Part shown: one piece after another, positions 1-8,433 of the stretch
Position numbering within the stretch: the first letter of the stretch is position 1
Layout of the letters: every line of letters starts with the position of its first letter
Assembly (NCBI GenBank): GCA_003220345.1
Contig: QHSC01000125.1
Span: forward strand, 1-41,650
Source of the DNA: Candidatus Rokuibacteriota bacterium
Lineage (GTDB): Bacteria > Methylomirabilota > Methylomirabilia > Rokubacteriales > CSP1-6
Reading direction: 5' to 3'
DNA length: 41,650 nucleotides
Notes under the pieces: generated by a model
Databases searched by the model: none
Told to the model about the DNA's origin: nothing
Seen by the model: only the letters and a program-made list of their open reading frames with translations
Translations under genes and position numbers: made by a program

Positions 1-576
1 GGCCTTGGCCCAGAACGGGTGAAACTTCGGGTCGCTCAGCTCCTCCTCGTTGACGCTCCCGCCGATGGCAGCCCCGCGCAGCCCGTACTTCTTGACTCCT
101 TCCTCCAGCTGCTCGGCCGCGAGGTCCGGGTGCTGGAGAGCGACCGAAGCGAAGGCCACGAAGCGCTCGGGGTTCGCCGCGCACGCCTCGGCGAGCTTCT
201 CGTTCTGGGTCCGGATGAGCTGGCGCGCGAGATCCCGGTCCGCCCTGTACCAGTAGGGATTGATGCTGAGCGCCTCCACGTCGATGCCCTGCTCGTCCAT
301 CGCGCGGAGGCGATCCGAGGCGTTCTGGGCCACGTGCAAGAGGGGCGGCAGCGACGAACCCGGCGCCCCGATCTTCAAGCCCATCAGGGCCATCGCTTCG
401 GGCACCGCGCAGTGCGCGTGCACGTCGACCACCTTCACACGGCGGCCGTTGACCACCACCTCACGACGGCGCGCCTGCGCCTGGGCGGGGGCCGTGCCCA
501 GCAGCCCGCATCCAACGAAGGCGATGCCGGCGGCGGCGCCGGCGGCATCCTGGACGAACTCCCGGCGAGTGTTCAT
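1..576 (-). CDS. Exported amidohydrolase (ACMSD/amidohydrolase-2 type), 3' part missing
   Basis: This gene runs off the left edge; 192 N-terminal residues are visible. The start ATG (576-574) follows a strong GGAGGAG ribosome site. The N-terminus carries twin arginines (R4-R5, TRREFVQ) followed by an Ala/Gly-rich hydrophobic stretch and AQA, as in a Tat signal peptide. After it comes VDVHAHC with the HxH metal pair (H53, H55) of the amidohydrolase superfamily, then a DEQGIDVEALS segment and the conserved FHPFWAKA region typical of ACMSD-like amidohydrolase-2 proteins. It probably hydrolyses or decarboxylates a small organic acid in the periplasm; the substrate cannot be read from the sequence. 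The C-terminal metal ligands lie outside the window, so completeness cannot be judged. Confidence 0.85.
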   Translation of the reverse strand, partial: MNTRREFVQDAAGAAAGIAFVGCGLLGTAPAQAQARRREVVVNGRRVKVVDVHAHCAVPEAMALMGLKIGAPGSSLPPLLHVAQNASDRLRAMDEQGIDVEALSINPYWYRADRDLARQLIRTQNEKLAEACAANPERFVAFASVALQHPDLAAEQLEEGVKKYGLRGAAIGGSVNEEELSDPKFHPFWAKA

Positions 577-690
577 GGGCTCCTCCGTTGGCGTCGCGGG
601 GGGCGGAGCGCTGCTCATGACGCCGCAGCCTATCACACACATCATGGCCCACGCGGCAGGCGCTGGGACAAGTTGCGAGCCAGACGAGGC

Positions 691-797
691 GCGAGCGAGC
701 CGGCAGCCCGAGGCGTACGTGGCCGTTCGAGCTGAGGGGCGCAGCCCCGAGGCGAGGGCTGAGTTGAACGTACGTTGAGGGCTGCCGGCTCGCTCGC
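691..797. repeat. Imperfect palindrome A (relative of the 127-bp family)
   Basis: The arms 691-720 and 768-797 are inverted copies that differ only near the inner side. The inner ends read CGAGGCGTAC and GTACGTTGAG, the same decamers that flank the loop of the palindromes at 15681 and 28065. Here the apex is expanded by about 47 bases, which contain a short GGGGC/GCCCC hairpin. It lies in the 301-bp gap 577-877 between the FAD oxidoreductase stop and the amidohydrolase start, where no gene is visible. Confidence 0.75.
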
Positions 798-847
798 AAC
801 GTGGCCTTTCGAGCTGAGCAACGCAGCTGCGAGGCGAGGGCTGAGTC
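717..847. repeat. Direct repeat pair of 49 bp (717-765 and 799-847)
   Basis: Two 49-base copies differ at seven positions. Each holds a short hairpin around a GCA loop. In the second copy two of the stem pairs have changed on both sides and still pair, and one no longer pairs. The repeats are interleaved with palindrome A. They end 31 bases from the stop codon of the FAD oxidoreductase on the minus strand. Confidence 0.7.
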
Positions 848-877
848 AGTATGGCGAAGCAAATTGGCCCAGCGCCC

Positions 878-2035
878 TCAGGTGAAGGTGAGGGGCTCGA
901 CAGAGAGCTCGCCGCGGGCGAACCGCTCCAGGGCGAGGGGCGCGATGTCCACGGTGGACGCCCGCCCGTCCAGGATCACCTCTGACATGAGCTGGCCCGC
1001 GACGAGGCCGTGCATGAAGCCGTGGCCGCTGAAGCCCGCGATCACGTGCAGGCCGGCCACCTCCGGCGCGGCGCCGATGATCCCGGTCTGGTCCGGCGTC
1101 ATCTCGTAGAGGCCCGCCCAGCCCCGCAGAAGGGAGGCATCGGCGAGGGGCGGCACGCGATGCACCACGCGCTCGACCAGCGGCGTGGTCAGGCTCCAGT
1201 CCACGTCGGTGCGAAACGATCCCGCCTCCTCCTTGCGCCCGATGCCGAGGAGCAGCCCTGCCCCCTCGCGCCGCACGGAGATCCCCTGGTGCGGATCGAT
1301 GATGAAGGGAGTGGTCTCGGGGATCCGGTCGAAGGGGAAGGGCGCGGTGATGAACTTCGAGCGACGAAGCGGGGCGACGGGAATATCCACTCCGGCGAGC
1401 CGACCGACGGCGGCGGACCACGCGCCGGTAGCGATCACCACGACGGGGGCCTCGAAGCGTGCGTCGCGCGTGGCCACACCCGACACGCGACCGGCCGTGC
1501 GCTCGATGGCAATGACCTCGTGGCCGGTGTGGATCTCGACTCCCCGCGCACGGGCCCGCGCGGCAATCGCCGTCGTCACGAGGTAGGGATCGGCATAGCC
1601 GTCGCGCGGCGACCAGGTCGCGCCACGCAGGTCTTCGGTGTGCAGATACGGGAAGCGGCGCGCCACCTCCCCCGGGGACAGGAGGTCGACCTCCACGCCC
1701 AGGCTGCGCTGCAGGGAGACGTTGCGCTCGGCCTGCGCGAGCTGCCCTTCGGTCGTGACCAGGATCAAGTAGCCGTGCTGGCGAAACGACGGATCGACGC
1801 CGAACTCGCTCTCGAAGCGCTCGAAGGTCTCGATCCCGGCCAGCGTGAGCTCGATGCCGACCCGGTTGGCGTACTGGTGCCGGATCCCCCCGCTCGCCAG
1901 GGCCGTCGACCCGGAACAGACGTCGTCGCGCTCGAGCACGACGATCCGGCCGGCCCGGCGCCGGGCGAGGTGATAGGCCGTGCTGACGCCCATGATGCCG
2001 GCGCCGATCACCACGACATCCGCGCGCGTGCTCAC
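878..2035 (-). CDS. FAD-dependent oxidoreductase, DadA / sarcosine oxidase beta-like
   Basis: This 385-residue protein belongs to the DAO fold (D-amino acid dehydrogenase, sarcosine oxidase beta). The N-terminal dinucleotide-binding motif is VVIGAGIMG (GxGxxG at residues 11-16) and ends at an acidic residue in VVLERDD. It is followed by STALASGGIRHQY, the usual FAD-contact region. The C-terminal GxGF-type motif is seen as IAGFSGHGFMHG. It should oxidise an amine or N-methyl amino acid using FAD, but the substrate is unknown. The start is GTG at 2035; no convincing Shine-Dalgarno is visible. The gene stands alone, with the repeat-filled gap 577-877 downstream and a small ORF upstream. Confidence 0.85.
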   Translation of the reverse strand: MSTRADVVVIGAGIMGVSTAYHLARRRAGRIVVLERDDVCSGSTALASGGIRHQYANRVGIELTLAGIETFERFESEFGVDPSFRQHGYLILVTTEGQLAQAERNVSLQRSLGVEVDLLSPGEVARRFPYLHTEDLRGATWSPRDGYADPYLVTTAIAARARARGVEIHTGHEVIAIERTAGRVSGVATRDARFEAPVVVIATGAWSAAVGRLAGVDIPVAPLRRSKFITAPFPFDRIPETTPFIIDPHQGISVRREGAGLLLGIGRKEEAGSFRTDVDWSLTTPLVERVVHRVPPLADASLLRGWAGLYEMTPDQTGIIGAAPEVAGLHVIAGFSGHGFMHGLVAGQLMSEVILDGRASTVDIAPLALERFARGELSVEPLTFT

Positions 2036-2068
2036 GGGAACCGGGCTGCGCCGGTAGTCAGCGGATGG

Positions 2069-2275
2069 CTACGTGCTGAGGCTCGAGGAAGAATCCTCGT
2101 GGCCAAACTCTTCCAGCACCGCGATCTGCTCGTTGATGACCGCCAGCATCTCGAGGATGTCGCCCGTGAACCAGTCGCATCCGCTGAGCAAGAGCACATC
2201 GAGTGCGGAAGCGAGGTGGCCTGCGGCACCCGCAAGGGCACGGATCTCACGAGCACGTGTGCCGGTGTTGCCCAT
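2069..2275 (-). CDS. Small hypothetical protein
   Basis: This is a 68-residue ORF with an amphipathic, protein-like composition: an Ala/Leu-rich N-terminal half, then GDILEMLAVINEQIAVLEEF, then a Ser-rich tail. No family is recognised. A TTGACA box lies upstream on the minus strand (about 2312-2307), with a weak TACCAA 17 bases further and close to the ATG. An overlapping 98-residue frame (2328-2032) has a low-complexity Ser/Arg-rich C-terminus and looks like a shadow. The ORF could also be a chance reading frame. Confidence 0.4.
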   Translation of the reverse strand: MGNTGTRAREIRALAGAAGHLASALDVLLLSGCDWFTGDILEMLAVINEQIAVLEEFGHEDSSSSLST

Positions 2276-2320
2276 CCGTCCGCTTGGTAGTCCCAGACGG
2301 CGACGCTGTCAACCGAGAAG

Positions 2321-2337
2321 TTATCCACTTATCCCCA
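2321..2337 (+). promoter_or_regulatory. Pair of DnaA-box-like 9-mers
   Basis: Two head-to-tail 9-mers sharing one base, TTATCCACT and TTATCCCCA, each match the DnaA consensus TTATCCACA at 8 of 9 positions. They lie in the 339-bp gap between the FAD oxidoreductase and the amidohydrolase. No replication gene is nearby, so an origin is unlikely; a regulatory role is only a possibility. Confidence 0.25.
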
Positions 2338-2374
2338 GAAATCCACTGAGATTTTTCAGAGTGAGTTCGGCACG

Positions 2375-3649
2375 TTAGGCCGGGGATCCCACGGCCGCGG
2401 TTGCCGGAGCCTTGTGCAGGTACCCGTCCTTCATGATCGCAAGGAGCGCGTCCTGGCTCTGCAGCCGCTTGATGTCGGCGAGAGGATCACCGTCCACGAG
2501 CAACAGGTCGGCGAGATAGCCGGGCTTGACCTGGCCCAGCTCGTCGGGGCGACCCATGATCTCGCCGCCCAGCCGGGTGGCCGCCACGAGCGTCTCCATG
2601 GGCGTGAAGCCGAGCACGTCGACGAAGAGGAGGAGGTCGCGCGCGTACGTGCCGTGTGGATTCCACGCGAAGCCGTAGTCGCCTCCAGGGAGGACGCGGA
2701 TGCCCCGCTTCCGCATCTGGCCCATGGTGTCCACGGAGACCTCCAGCTCGTGCAGGAGGCCATGCTCACGGGCCTTCTCGGGGGTGAAGCCCCACTCGCT
2801 GGCCGCGTAGCAGGCCTGGTAGGTGAGGCCCAGGGCAGGGACGACGAAGCACCACTCGCGGTTGGCCTCGAGCAGGTCGAGCGCCTCCTCGTCCGCGAAG
2901 TTGGCGTGATAGATGATGCCGAGGCCGTGCCGCACGCACATCTTGACGGACTCCGCGCTCCGAGCATGGGCGCAGACGCGCACGCCGGCGGCGCGGGCGA
3001 TCTCCATGGCCGCCGCCATCTCGGCGTCGGTCATGACCGCGCGCTGGGAGCGGCTGTTGCGCGGCCCCGTGTCGCCCGACACGTTCAGCTTCAGCAGATC
3101 CGTCCGCTCGCGGACGAGCAGGCGGCAGGCCTTGCGGATCTCGTCGGGCCCGTCGGCGACCCAGGCGAAGGTCGGCGTCTCGAGGTGGGGGAGATGGAGG
3201 GCGTTGTCGTCGCCGAGCCCGCCCGTGACCGTGATCTCCGGGCCGTTGGCGAGGTAGCGCGGGCCGGGGATACGGCCGGCGTCGATCTCGTTCCGGATCA
3301 CGATGTCGAGCCGCGGCTTGGCGGCCGCCCCCGACAGCACGCTCGTGTAGCCACAGTCGAGCATGGTCCGGGCGTTGCGCATGGTCACGAGGACGTGCTC
3401 CTCGGGCGGCAGGCGCGTGAAGTCCGCGTTCGAGGCGGCGTCGGGGTAGCTGACGTGGCCGTGCGGCTCCACGAGCCCGGGCATCAGCGTCGCGCCGGCG
3501 CCGTCGATGACCCGCGCGCCGCCCCGCGGCAGCCCTCCACCCCGCTGCACGGAGGCGATGCGCTGTCCCTCCACGAGCACGTCGCCGGCAAATGGCGCCG
3601 CCCCGCTCCCGTCGAGAATCATCGCGTTGGTGATCAGGGTCCTGTCCAT
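2375..3649 (-). CDS. Amidohydrolase family protein (imidazolonepropionase/prolidase-like)
   Basis: The protein is 424 residues. The start ATG at 3649 is preceded by GAGGAGGAGGCC; the open frame extends upstream but that part is not coding. The HxH metal motif is at H63/H65 (PGLVEPHGHVSYP). The protein then shows LLKLNVSGDTG at the position where a carboxylated Lys is often found, VCAHARSAE and IIYHANFADEE with the downstream His ligands, GGDYGFAW, and the family's C-terminal GYLADLLLVDGDPL. These fit the metal-dependent amidohydrolases of the imidazolonepropionase/Xaa-Pro dipeptidase group. There is no signal peptide, so it is cytoplasmic. Substrate unknown. It is divergent from the LLM oxidoreductase pair across a 105-bp gap. 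Confidence 0.88.
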   Translation of the reverse strand: MDRTLITNAMILDGSGAAPFAGDVLVEGQRIASVQRGGGLPRGGARVIDGAGATLMPGLVEPHGHVSYPDAASNADFTRLPPEEHVLVTMRNARTMLDCGYTSVLSGAAAKPRLDIVIRNEIDAGRIPGPRYLANGPEITVTGGLGDDNALHLPHLETPTFAWVADGPDEIRKACRLLVRERTDLLKLNVSGDTGPRNSRSQRAVMTDAEMAAAMEIARAAGVRVCAHARSAESVKMCVRHGLGIIYHANFADEEALDLLEANREWCFVVPALGLTYQACYAASEWGFTPEKAREHGLLHELEVSVDTMGQMRKRGIRVLPGGDYGFAWNPHGTYARDLLLFVDVLGFTPMETLVAATRLGGEIMGRPDELGQVKPGYLADLLLVDGDPLADIKRLQSQDALLAIMKDGYLHKAPATAAVGSPA

Positions 3650-3754
3650 GGCCTCCTCCTCGGCCCCCACGATAGCACGCGCTCCAGTGGTAGGATGTCG
3701 CCCGACGCTGCCACGTAACCGAAGGGTCACCCGAGCCACGAGGAGACATTTGCC

Positions 3755-4621
3755 ATGCAGTACGGAGTCGTGTTTCCGCAGATCGAGTTCGGCAACGACG
3801 TCCAGGCCATCAAGGACTACGCGCAGACGGCCGAGGGGCTCGGCTATGACTACCTGCTCGTCTACGACCACGTGCTGGGGGCGCATCCCAATCGTGAGCC
3901 GAAGCTGACGGGGCCCTACACGTACGAGCACCCCTTTCACGAGCCCATGGTGTTCTTCGGATTCCTCGCCGCGATCACAACGAGGCTCGAGCTGGTCACC
4001 GGCATCCTCATCCTTCCCCAGCGTCAGACCGCTCTGGTGGCCAAGCAGACCGCGGAGGTCGACGTCCTGAGCGGCGGGCGCCTGCGCCTCGGGATCGGCA
4101 TCGGCTGGAACTACGTCGAGTACGACGCGCTCGGAAAGGATTTCCGGACGCGGGGCCGCCGCGTCGAGGAGCAGATCGAGGTGCTGCGCAAGCTCTGGAC
4201 GCAGCCGCTCGTCACCCACAAGAGCGCGGAGCACGTCATCGACAACGCCGGGATCAACCCGCTGCCCGTCCGACGACCCATCCCGATCTGGTTCGGCGGC
4301 GCCGCCGAGCCCGTGCTCAGGCGGGCCGCGCGCATCGGAGACGGCTGGATGCCGGCGGGCAGGCCTCCCGACGATCGCATGAAGGGCTACGTCGACCAGC
4401 TCCAGGGCTATCTGGCGGCGGCCGGTCGCGATCGCAAGCAGTTCGGCATCGACCCCTGGATCAGCATCCAGGGGCTCGGCAAGGACGAGTGGCGCCGGCG
4501 TGTCGAGGCGTGGCGTGCCCTGGGCGCCAGCCACGTTGCGGTGGACACGATGCGCGCCGGGTTCACCTCGCCCAAGGCCCACATCGACGCGATCCGCTCC
4601 TTCCGCGAGGTGCTGAGCTAG
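3755..4621 (+). CDS. LLM class F420-dependent oxidoreductase 1
   Basis: This 288-residue protein is of the luciferase-like monooxygenase family, close to the TIGR03619 type of actinobacterial F420-dependent enzymes. Diagnostic segments are YDYLLVYDHVLG, LVTGILILPQRQ, the VDVLSGGRLRLGIGIGWN block that forms the cofactor pocket, and PIPIWFGGAAEPVLRRAA. The start ATG follows GAGGAGA. The reaction is presumably an F420H2- or FMNH2-linked reduction or oxygenation of an organic substrate; the sequence does not say which cofactor. It overlaps the next gene by one base (TAGTG), so the pair is co-transcribed. Confidence 0.9.
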   Translation: MQYGVVFPQIEFGNDVQAIKDYAQTAEGLGYDYLLVYDHVLGAHPNREPKLTGPYTYEHPFHEPMVFFGFLAAITTRLELVTGILILPQRQTALVAKQTAEVDVLSGGRLRLGIGIGWNYVEYDALGKDFRTRGRRVEEQIEVLRKLWTQPLVTHKSAEHVIDNAGINPLPVRRPIPIWFGGAAEPVLRRAARIGDGWMPAGRPPDDRMKGYVDQLQGYLAAAGRDRKQFGIDPWISIQGLGKDEWRRRVEAWRALGASHVAVDTMRAGFTSPKAHIDAIRSFREVLS

Positions 4622-5541
4622 TGCTTCGGTTCGGGGTGACCATCCCGAACAACTGGGGCATCGCCGACCCGCGACAGGTCCTCGCCATGGGGCCACTCGC
4701 CGAGGCACTCGGCTACGACTCCGTGTGGGTCATGGACCATCTGCTGAACAGCGGATACATCCGGGAACGCCTCGACGACAGGCCGTACTATCATCCGCTG
4801 GCCACGCTCTCGTACCTGGCGGCGACCACGCGGCGTGTCTCGCTGGGCACCTCCGTGCTGGTCCTGCCCTACCACAATCCCGTCGAGCTCGCGAAGTACG
4901 CCGCGAGCCTGGACCAGATGTCAGGCGGCCGGGTGGTCCTGGGCGTGGGCGTCGGGGCCATGACGGAGGAGTTCGAGTCTCTGGGAGTCCCCTTCAACCA
5001 GCGCGGCGCCCTCACGAACGAGAGCATGGCGATCATGCGAGAGCTGTGGACCAGCCCCGATCCCCACTACAAGAGCGAGCGCTGGAACCTGAGCGGCTTC
5101 AAGTTCGCCCCCAAGCCCGCCCAGAAGCCCGCGATCCCTCTGTGGGTCGGCGGGTCGAGTCCGGGGGCGTTGCGACGCGCCGCCACGATGGGTGACGGAT
5201 GGCATCCCAGCGGCATGTCCCCGGACGAGTTCGCCGCGGGACGGAAGGAAGTGCGGAGGCTCGCCGCCGCGGCGGGCCGCGACCCGGACTCCCTGGCAAT
5301 GTCCATCCGGGTGGAAGTGGAAGTGGGCGGTCGGGCGTCGAGCCCGCGAGCGGCGAGCCGCGCGCGTCTCGTCGGCGAGGACGTTCAGGCGATGATCGCC
5401 GGCATCCGAGCGTACCAGGGCGCGGGCGTGGAGCACATCGTGCTGGCCTTGAACTCGGGCGAGCTGGCGCGCATCACTTCGCTGATGGTGGCCATCGCCG
5501 AGAAGGTCATGCCCGAGTGCCGTCGGCCTCAGGGCTCGTGA
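4621..5541 (+). CDS. LLM class F420-dependent oxidoreductase 2
   Basis: This is a 306-residue paralogue of the preceding gene. The GTG start shares its G with the upstream TAG stop; a longer frame from 4489 would run inside the upstream gene and is rejected because the family N-terminus begins at LRFGVTIPNNWG. It shows YDSVWVMDHLL, LGTSVLVLPYHNP, LDQMSGGRVVLGVGVG and IPLWVGGSSPGALRRAA, all hallmarks of LLM F420/flavin oxidoreductases. Tight coupling with its paralogue suggests a heteromeric enzyme or two steps on related substrates. The C-terminus lacks any extra domain. Confidence 0.9.
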   Translation: MLRFGVTIPNNWGIADPRQVLAMGPLAEALGYDSVWVMDHLLNSGYIRERLDDRPYYHPLATLSYLAATTRRVSLGTSVLVLPYHNPVELAKYAASLDQMSGGRVVLGVGVGAMTEEFESLGVPFNQRGALTNESMAIMRELWTSPDPHYKSERWNLSGFKFAPKPAQKPAIPLWVGGSSPGALRRAATMGDGWHPSGMSPDEFAAGRKEVRRLAAAAGRDPDSLAMSIRVEVEVGGRASSPRAASRARLVGEDVQAMIAGIRAYQGAGVEHIVLALNSGELARITSLMVAIAEKVMPECRRPQGS

Positions 5542-5606
5542 AAGAAGCCCCGGCCATCGCCCGAAACGCTCAGGAGGTCCGGCCTCCGTAGCAGATCCCG
5601 GCGCGG

Positions 5607-5612
5607 TATGCT
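5607..5612 (+). promoter_or_regulatory. -10 element of a probable leaderless promoter (rhomboid gene)
   Basis: TATGCT ends nine bases before the ATG at 5622. No Shine-Dalgarno lies between. The spacing puts transcription start at or next to the start codon. Confidence 0.45.
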
Positions 5613-5621
5613 GTGCCCGCG

Positions 5622-6383
5622 ATGTTCCCGTATCGCGACGAGAACGAAACTCAGCGGACTCCTTTCGTCAATATCGCCATCATCGTCCTGAACGTCCTCG
5701 TGTGGCTCCTCGTGGAGGGGGCCGGCGCCTCGGGGGCGGTGGCGCGGGCGGTCTGCGACCTCGGGCTGATCCCCGGCGAGCTGACCGGCATGGTGCCGCC
5801 CGGCACGCGGTTCCCCATGGGCGAGGGTCTCGTCTGCCTCACCGACCCCGGCCGGCAGATCTCCCACGTCTTCACGTCGATGTTCCTGCACGGCTCCTGG
5901 ATGCACCTGATCGGCAACATGTGGTTCCTGTGGGTCTTCGGCGACAACATCGAGGATTCGATGGGTCATGTCCGCTATGCGATCTTCTACCTGACCTGCG
6001 GTGTCGCGGCGGCCCTCCTTCAGGTGTTCGTCAGCCCGGCGTCCGGCATCCCGATGGTGGGCGCCTCGGGCGCCATCAGCGGGGTCATGGGCGGCTATCT
6101 GGTCCTGTACCCGCGCGTGCGCGTGTTCGCGCTGCTCATACTCGGCTTCTTCGTCACATCGATCGCTCTGCCGGCCTGGACGATGCTCCTCTACTGGGCA
6201 GCCATCCAGTTCGTGAGCGGCCTGTTCGGGCTCCTCGCCAGCGAGCAGGGTGGGGTGGCCTTCTGGGCGCACACGGGCGGATTCGTCGCGGGCCTCGTCC
6301 TGATCAAGCTGTTCGCCCGCCCCGGCGACGTGATGGCGCACCGGAGCGAGCGGTGGGAGCCGCGGAGGCTGGTCGGCCGCTAG
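5622..6383 (+). CDS. Rhomboid family intramembrane serine protease
   Basis: This 253-residue polytopic membrane protein starts [14 protein letters not shown], the usual start of bacterial rhomboids of this group; an in-frame GTG at 5613 would add three residues. The catalytic serine is S149 in GASGAISG and the catalytic histidine is H217 in HTGGFVAG. The oxyanion-hole region is [13 protein letters not shown] with H95 and N99. About six hydrophobic segments are visible. It cleaves transmembrane segments of unknown partner proteins in the inner membrane. It is probably transcribed alone from a promoter abutting the start codon. Confidence 0.93.
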   Translation: MFPYRDENETQRTPFVNIAIIVLNVLVWLLVEGAGASGAVARAVCDLGLIPGELTGMVPPGTRFPMGEGLVCLTDPGRQISHVFTSMFLHGSWMHLIGNMWFLWVFGDNIEDSMGHVRYAIFYLTCGVAAALLQVFVSPASGIPMVGASGAISGVMGGYLVLYPRVRVFALLILGFFVTSIALPAWTMLLYWAAIQFVSGLFGLLASEQGGVAFWAHTGGFVAGLVLIKLFARPGDVMAHRSERWEPRRLVGR

Positions 6384-6516
6384 CGCGTCGGGAAGAGCCG
6401 ACACAAGTTTTGCTTGCGCAGGGGTGTACTGTCGATTTCGGAGCCGCCCGTTCGACTACAAGAGGGAAGCGCTTCTTCTTACGAGCATCTTCGCGAATTT
6501 CAGAAAGGAGCAGCGG

Positions 6517-7632
6517 ATGAGCAGGGTACGGGTACTGGTTGGGACGCGGAAGGGCGCGTTCGTCCTGACGGCGGATGGCAAGCGCGACCGGTGGGACGTG
6601 AGCGGCCCCTTCTTCGGGGGCTGGGAGCTCTATCACCTCAAGGGCTCGCCCGTTGATCCGAATCGCCTGTATGCCGCGCAGCACACAAGCTGGCACGGGC
6701 AGCTGATCCAGCGCTCCGATGACGGGGGCAAGACGTGGGAGGCGATGGGGAACAAGTTCGTCTACGAGGGCGAGCCCGGCACGCATCTGTGGTACGACGG
6801 CACGCCGCGGCCCTTCGAGTTCGTGCGGGTCTGGCATCTGGAGCCCTCGCTGGACGATCCGGACACGGTTTACGCGGGGATCCAGGACGCGGCCCTGTAC
6901 CGCTCGAGCGACGGCGGGCAGAGCTGGCAGGAGCTGCCCGGCCTGCGAACGCACAAGTCCGCGCCCTTCTGGCAGCCGGGGGCGGGGGGGATGTGCCTGC
7001 ACACGATCCTGCTGGATCCGAGCCATCCCGGGCGGATCTTCGTCGCCATCTCGGCGGCGGGGGTGTTCCGCTCAGACGATGGGGGCAAGACGTGGCGGCC
7101 GATGAATCGCGGGCTCAAGTCCGAGGGCATCCCCGATCCGACGGCCGAGGTCGGCCACTGCGTGCACCGCGTCGCCATGCACCGGTCGCGGCCGAACGTG
7201 CTCTTCATGCAGAAGCACTGGGACGTGATGCGGAGCGACGACGCCGGCGAGTCGTGGCGGGAGGTCAGCGGCAACCTGCCGACGGACTTCGGATTCCCCA
7301 TCGACGTGCACGCCCACGAGCCCGACACCGTGTACGTCGTCCCCATCAAGAGCGACGCGGAGCACTACGTGCCCGAGGGAAAGCTGCGCGTGTATCGCAG
7401 CCGGACGGGCGGAAACGAGTGGGAGGCCCTCACCAAGGGTCTGCCCCAGCAGCACTGCTACGTCAACGTGTTGCGCGACGCGATGGCCGTCGACTCGCTC
7501 GATCCGTGCGGCGTGTACTTCGGGACCACCGGTGGGCAGGTGTACGCATCGGCGGATGCGGGGGACAGCTGGGCGCCCATCGTGCAGGATCTCCCGTCCG
7601 TGGTCTCCGTCGAGGTGCAGGCGCTGCCATGA
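6517..7632 (+). CDS. BNR/VPS10-type beta-propeller protein (exo-alpha-sialidase-like)
   Basis: The product is 371 residues, with the ATG at 6517 preceded by AAAGGAG; the open frame to 6424 is judged untranslated. The protein is a beta-propeller built of Asp-box (BNR) repeats: [65 protein letters not shown] and [13 protein letters not shown]. Proteins of this type are often annotated as sialidase or glycosyl hydrolase, but no catalytic sialidase set (Arg triad, Tyr) is evident, and there is no signal peptide. A cytoplasmic scaffold or binding role is as likely as hydrolysis. Its stop overlaps the start of the MoaD-like gene (ATGA), so the two are translationally coupled. Confidence 0.85.
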   Translation: MSRVRVLVGTRKGAFVLTADGKRDRWDVSGPFFGGWELYHLKGSPVDPNRLYAAQHTSWHGQLIQRSDDGGKTWEAMGNKFVYEGEPGTHLWYDGTPRPFEFVRVWHLEPSLDDPDTVYAGIQDAALYRSSDGGQSWQELPGLRTHKSAPFWQPGAGGMCLHTILLDPSHPGRIFVAISAAGVFRSDDGGKTWRPMNRGLKSEGIPDPTAEVGHCVHRVAMHRSRPNVLFMQKHWDVMRSDDAGESWREVSGNLPTDFGFPIDVHAHEPDTVYVVPIKSDAEHYVPEGKLRVYRSRTGGNEWEALTKGLPQQHCYVNVLRDAMAVDSLDPCGVYFGTTGGQVYASADAGDSWAPIVQDLPSVVSVEVQALP

Positions 7633-7925
7633 TCCGCGTCGTGCTTCCGTCCCATCTGCGGACGCTCGCGCGCGTCGACGGCGAGGTCAAGCTCGCCGTC
7701 GACGGTCAGGTGACGCAGCGCTCGGTCCTCGACGCGCTGGAGACCTGCTATCCGATGCTGCGCGGGACCATCCGGGACCAGGTCACCCAGCAGCGCCGGG
7801 CCTTCGTGAGGTTCTTCGCCTGCGCGGAGGATCTGTCCCACGAGCCGCCGGACGCGCCGCTGCCCGACGCGGTCGCGATGGGCGCCGAGCCCTTCCTCGT
7901 CGTGGGCGCCATGGCCGGGGGCTAG
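7629..7925 (+). CDS. MoaD/ThiS-family ubiquitin-like protein ending in Gly-Gly
   Basis: This 98-residue protein begins [20 protein letters not shown] and ends [10 protein letters not shown]. The exposed C-terminal Gly-Gly and the small beta-grasp layout fit MoaD/ThiS-family sulfur carriers, which are adenylated and thiocarboxylated by MoeB/ThiF-type E1 enzymes. The start ATG overlaps the TGA of the BNR-repeat gene by four bases. No MoaE, E1 or thiazole gene is adjacent, and moeA at 13814 is in a separate operon. It may serve molybdopterin, cysteine or methionine sulfur transfer, or act as a protein modifier; the sequence cannot decide. Confidence 0.82.
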   Translation: MIRVVLPSHLRTLARVDGEVKLAVDGQVTQRSVLDALETCYPMLRGTIRDQVTQQRRAFVRFFACAEDLSHEPPDAPLPDAVAMGAEPFLVVGAMAGG

Positions 7926-7939
7926 TCGGCGTTCTGCGA

Positions 7940-8344
7940 CTAGCCCGCGGCCGCCGCCCCGGCGTCGGCGCATTCCTGATCGTGCTCGGCGGTGCCGCCG
8001 CCGCAGCCGATGGCGCCGATCACCCTGCCGCCGCGGACGATGGGCGCCCCCCCGAGCGTCGGCAGGATTTCTCCCTTCAGGACGGTCGGGACGATCGCCC
8101 AGAACCCGCCTTTGGCTACCATCGGGGCCAGCTCCGAGTTCGGCTTCTTGAAGGCGGCCGCCGCCATGGCCTTGGCCCGCGACGTGTCCGTGCTGAAGAA
8201 GCCCGTGCCGTCGCCGCGGGCCGCGAGCACGAGCCGGCCCGCCTCGTCGACGACGGTCACGCTCATGGGCGAGTTCAGGACCTTGGCCTTCCCCTGCGCG
8301 GCGCGCAGGGCCTTCTCCGCGATCTCGAGCGTCATCTCGATCAT
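7940..8344 (-). CDS. GlcG/HbpS family heme-binding-like protein (DUF336)
   Basis: This 134-residue protein carries the DUF336/GlcG pattern: an N-terminal helix LEIAEKALRAAQGKA, MSVTVVDEAGRLVLAARGDG, then SRAKAMAAAAFKKPN, and the glycine-rich GGAPIVRGGRVIGAIGCGGG followed by DQECADAG. The start ATG follows GGAGGA. Relatives include heme-sensing HbpS, GlcG in glycolate operons, and Cob(I)alamin adenosyltransferase neighbours; a definite function has not been assigned to most members. It is convergent with the MoaD-like gene, with only 14 bases between stops, and lies downstream of the transketolase operon after an 89-bp gap. Confidence 0.88.
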   Translation of the reverse strand: MIEMTLEIAEKALRAAQGKAKVLNSPMSVTVVDEAGRLVLAARGDGTGFFSTDTSRAKAMAAAAFKKPNSELAPMVAKGGFWAIVPTVLKGEILPTLGGAPIVRGGRVIGAIGCGGGTAEHDQECADAGAAAAG

Positions 8345-8433
8345 GAATTCCTCCGGGATGGTGAAAGCGTCCGCGCGGCACGCGACAACATGGCGGCACC
8401 GGCCGGCGGGTGGGTTGGGCGAGCTCGGCTCGC

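Noticed and set aside
2032..2328. 98-residue minus-strand frame overlapping the 68-residue ORF
   Set aside because: Its C-terminal half is Ser/Arg/Cys low-complexity text; the other frame is more protein-like.
2321..2337. Replication origin
   Set aside because: Only two imperfect DnaA boxes, no dnaA, dnaN or AT-rich unwinding region.
3650..4708. Long upstream extension of the amidohydrolase frame (to 4708)
   Set aside because: It lies antisense to the LLM oxidoreductase and has no homology-like text; the true start has a strong ribosome site at 3649.
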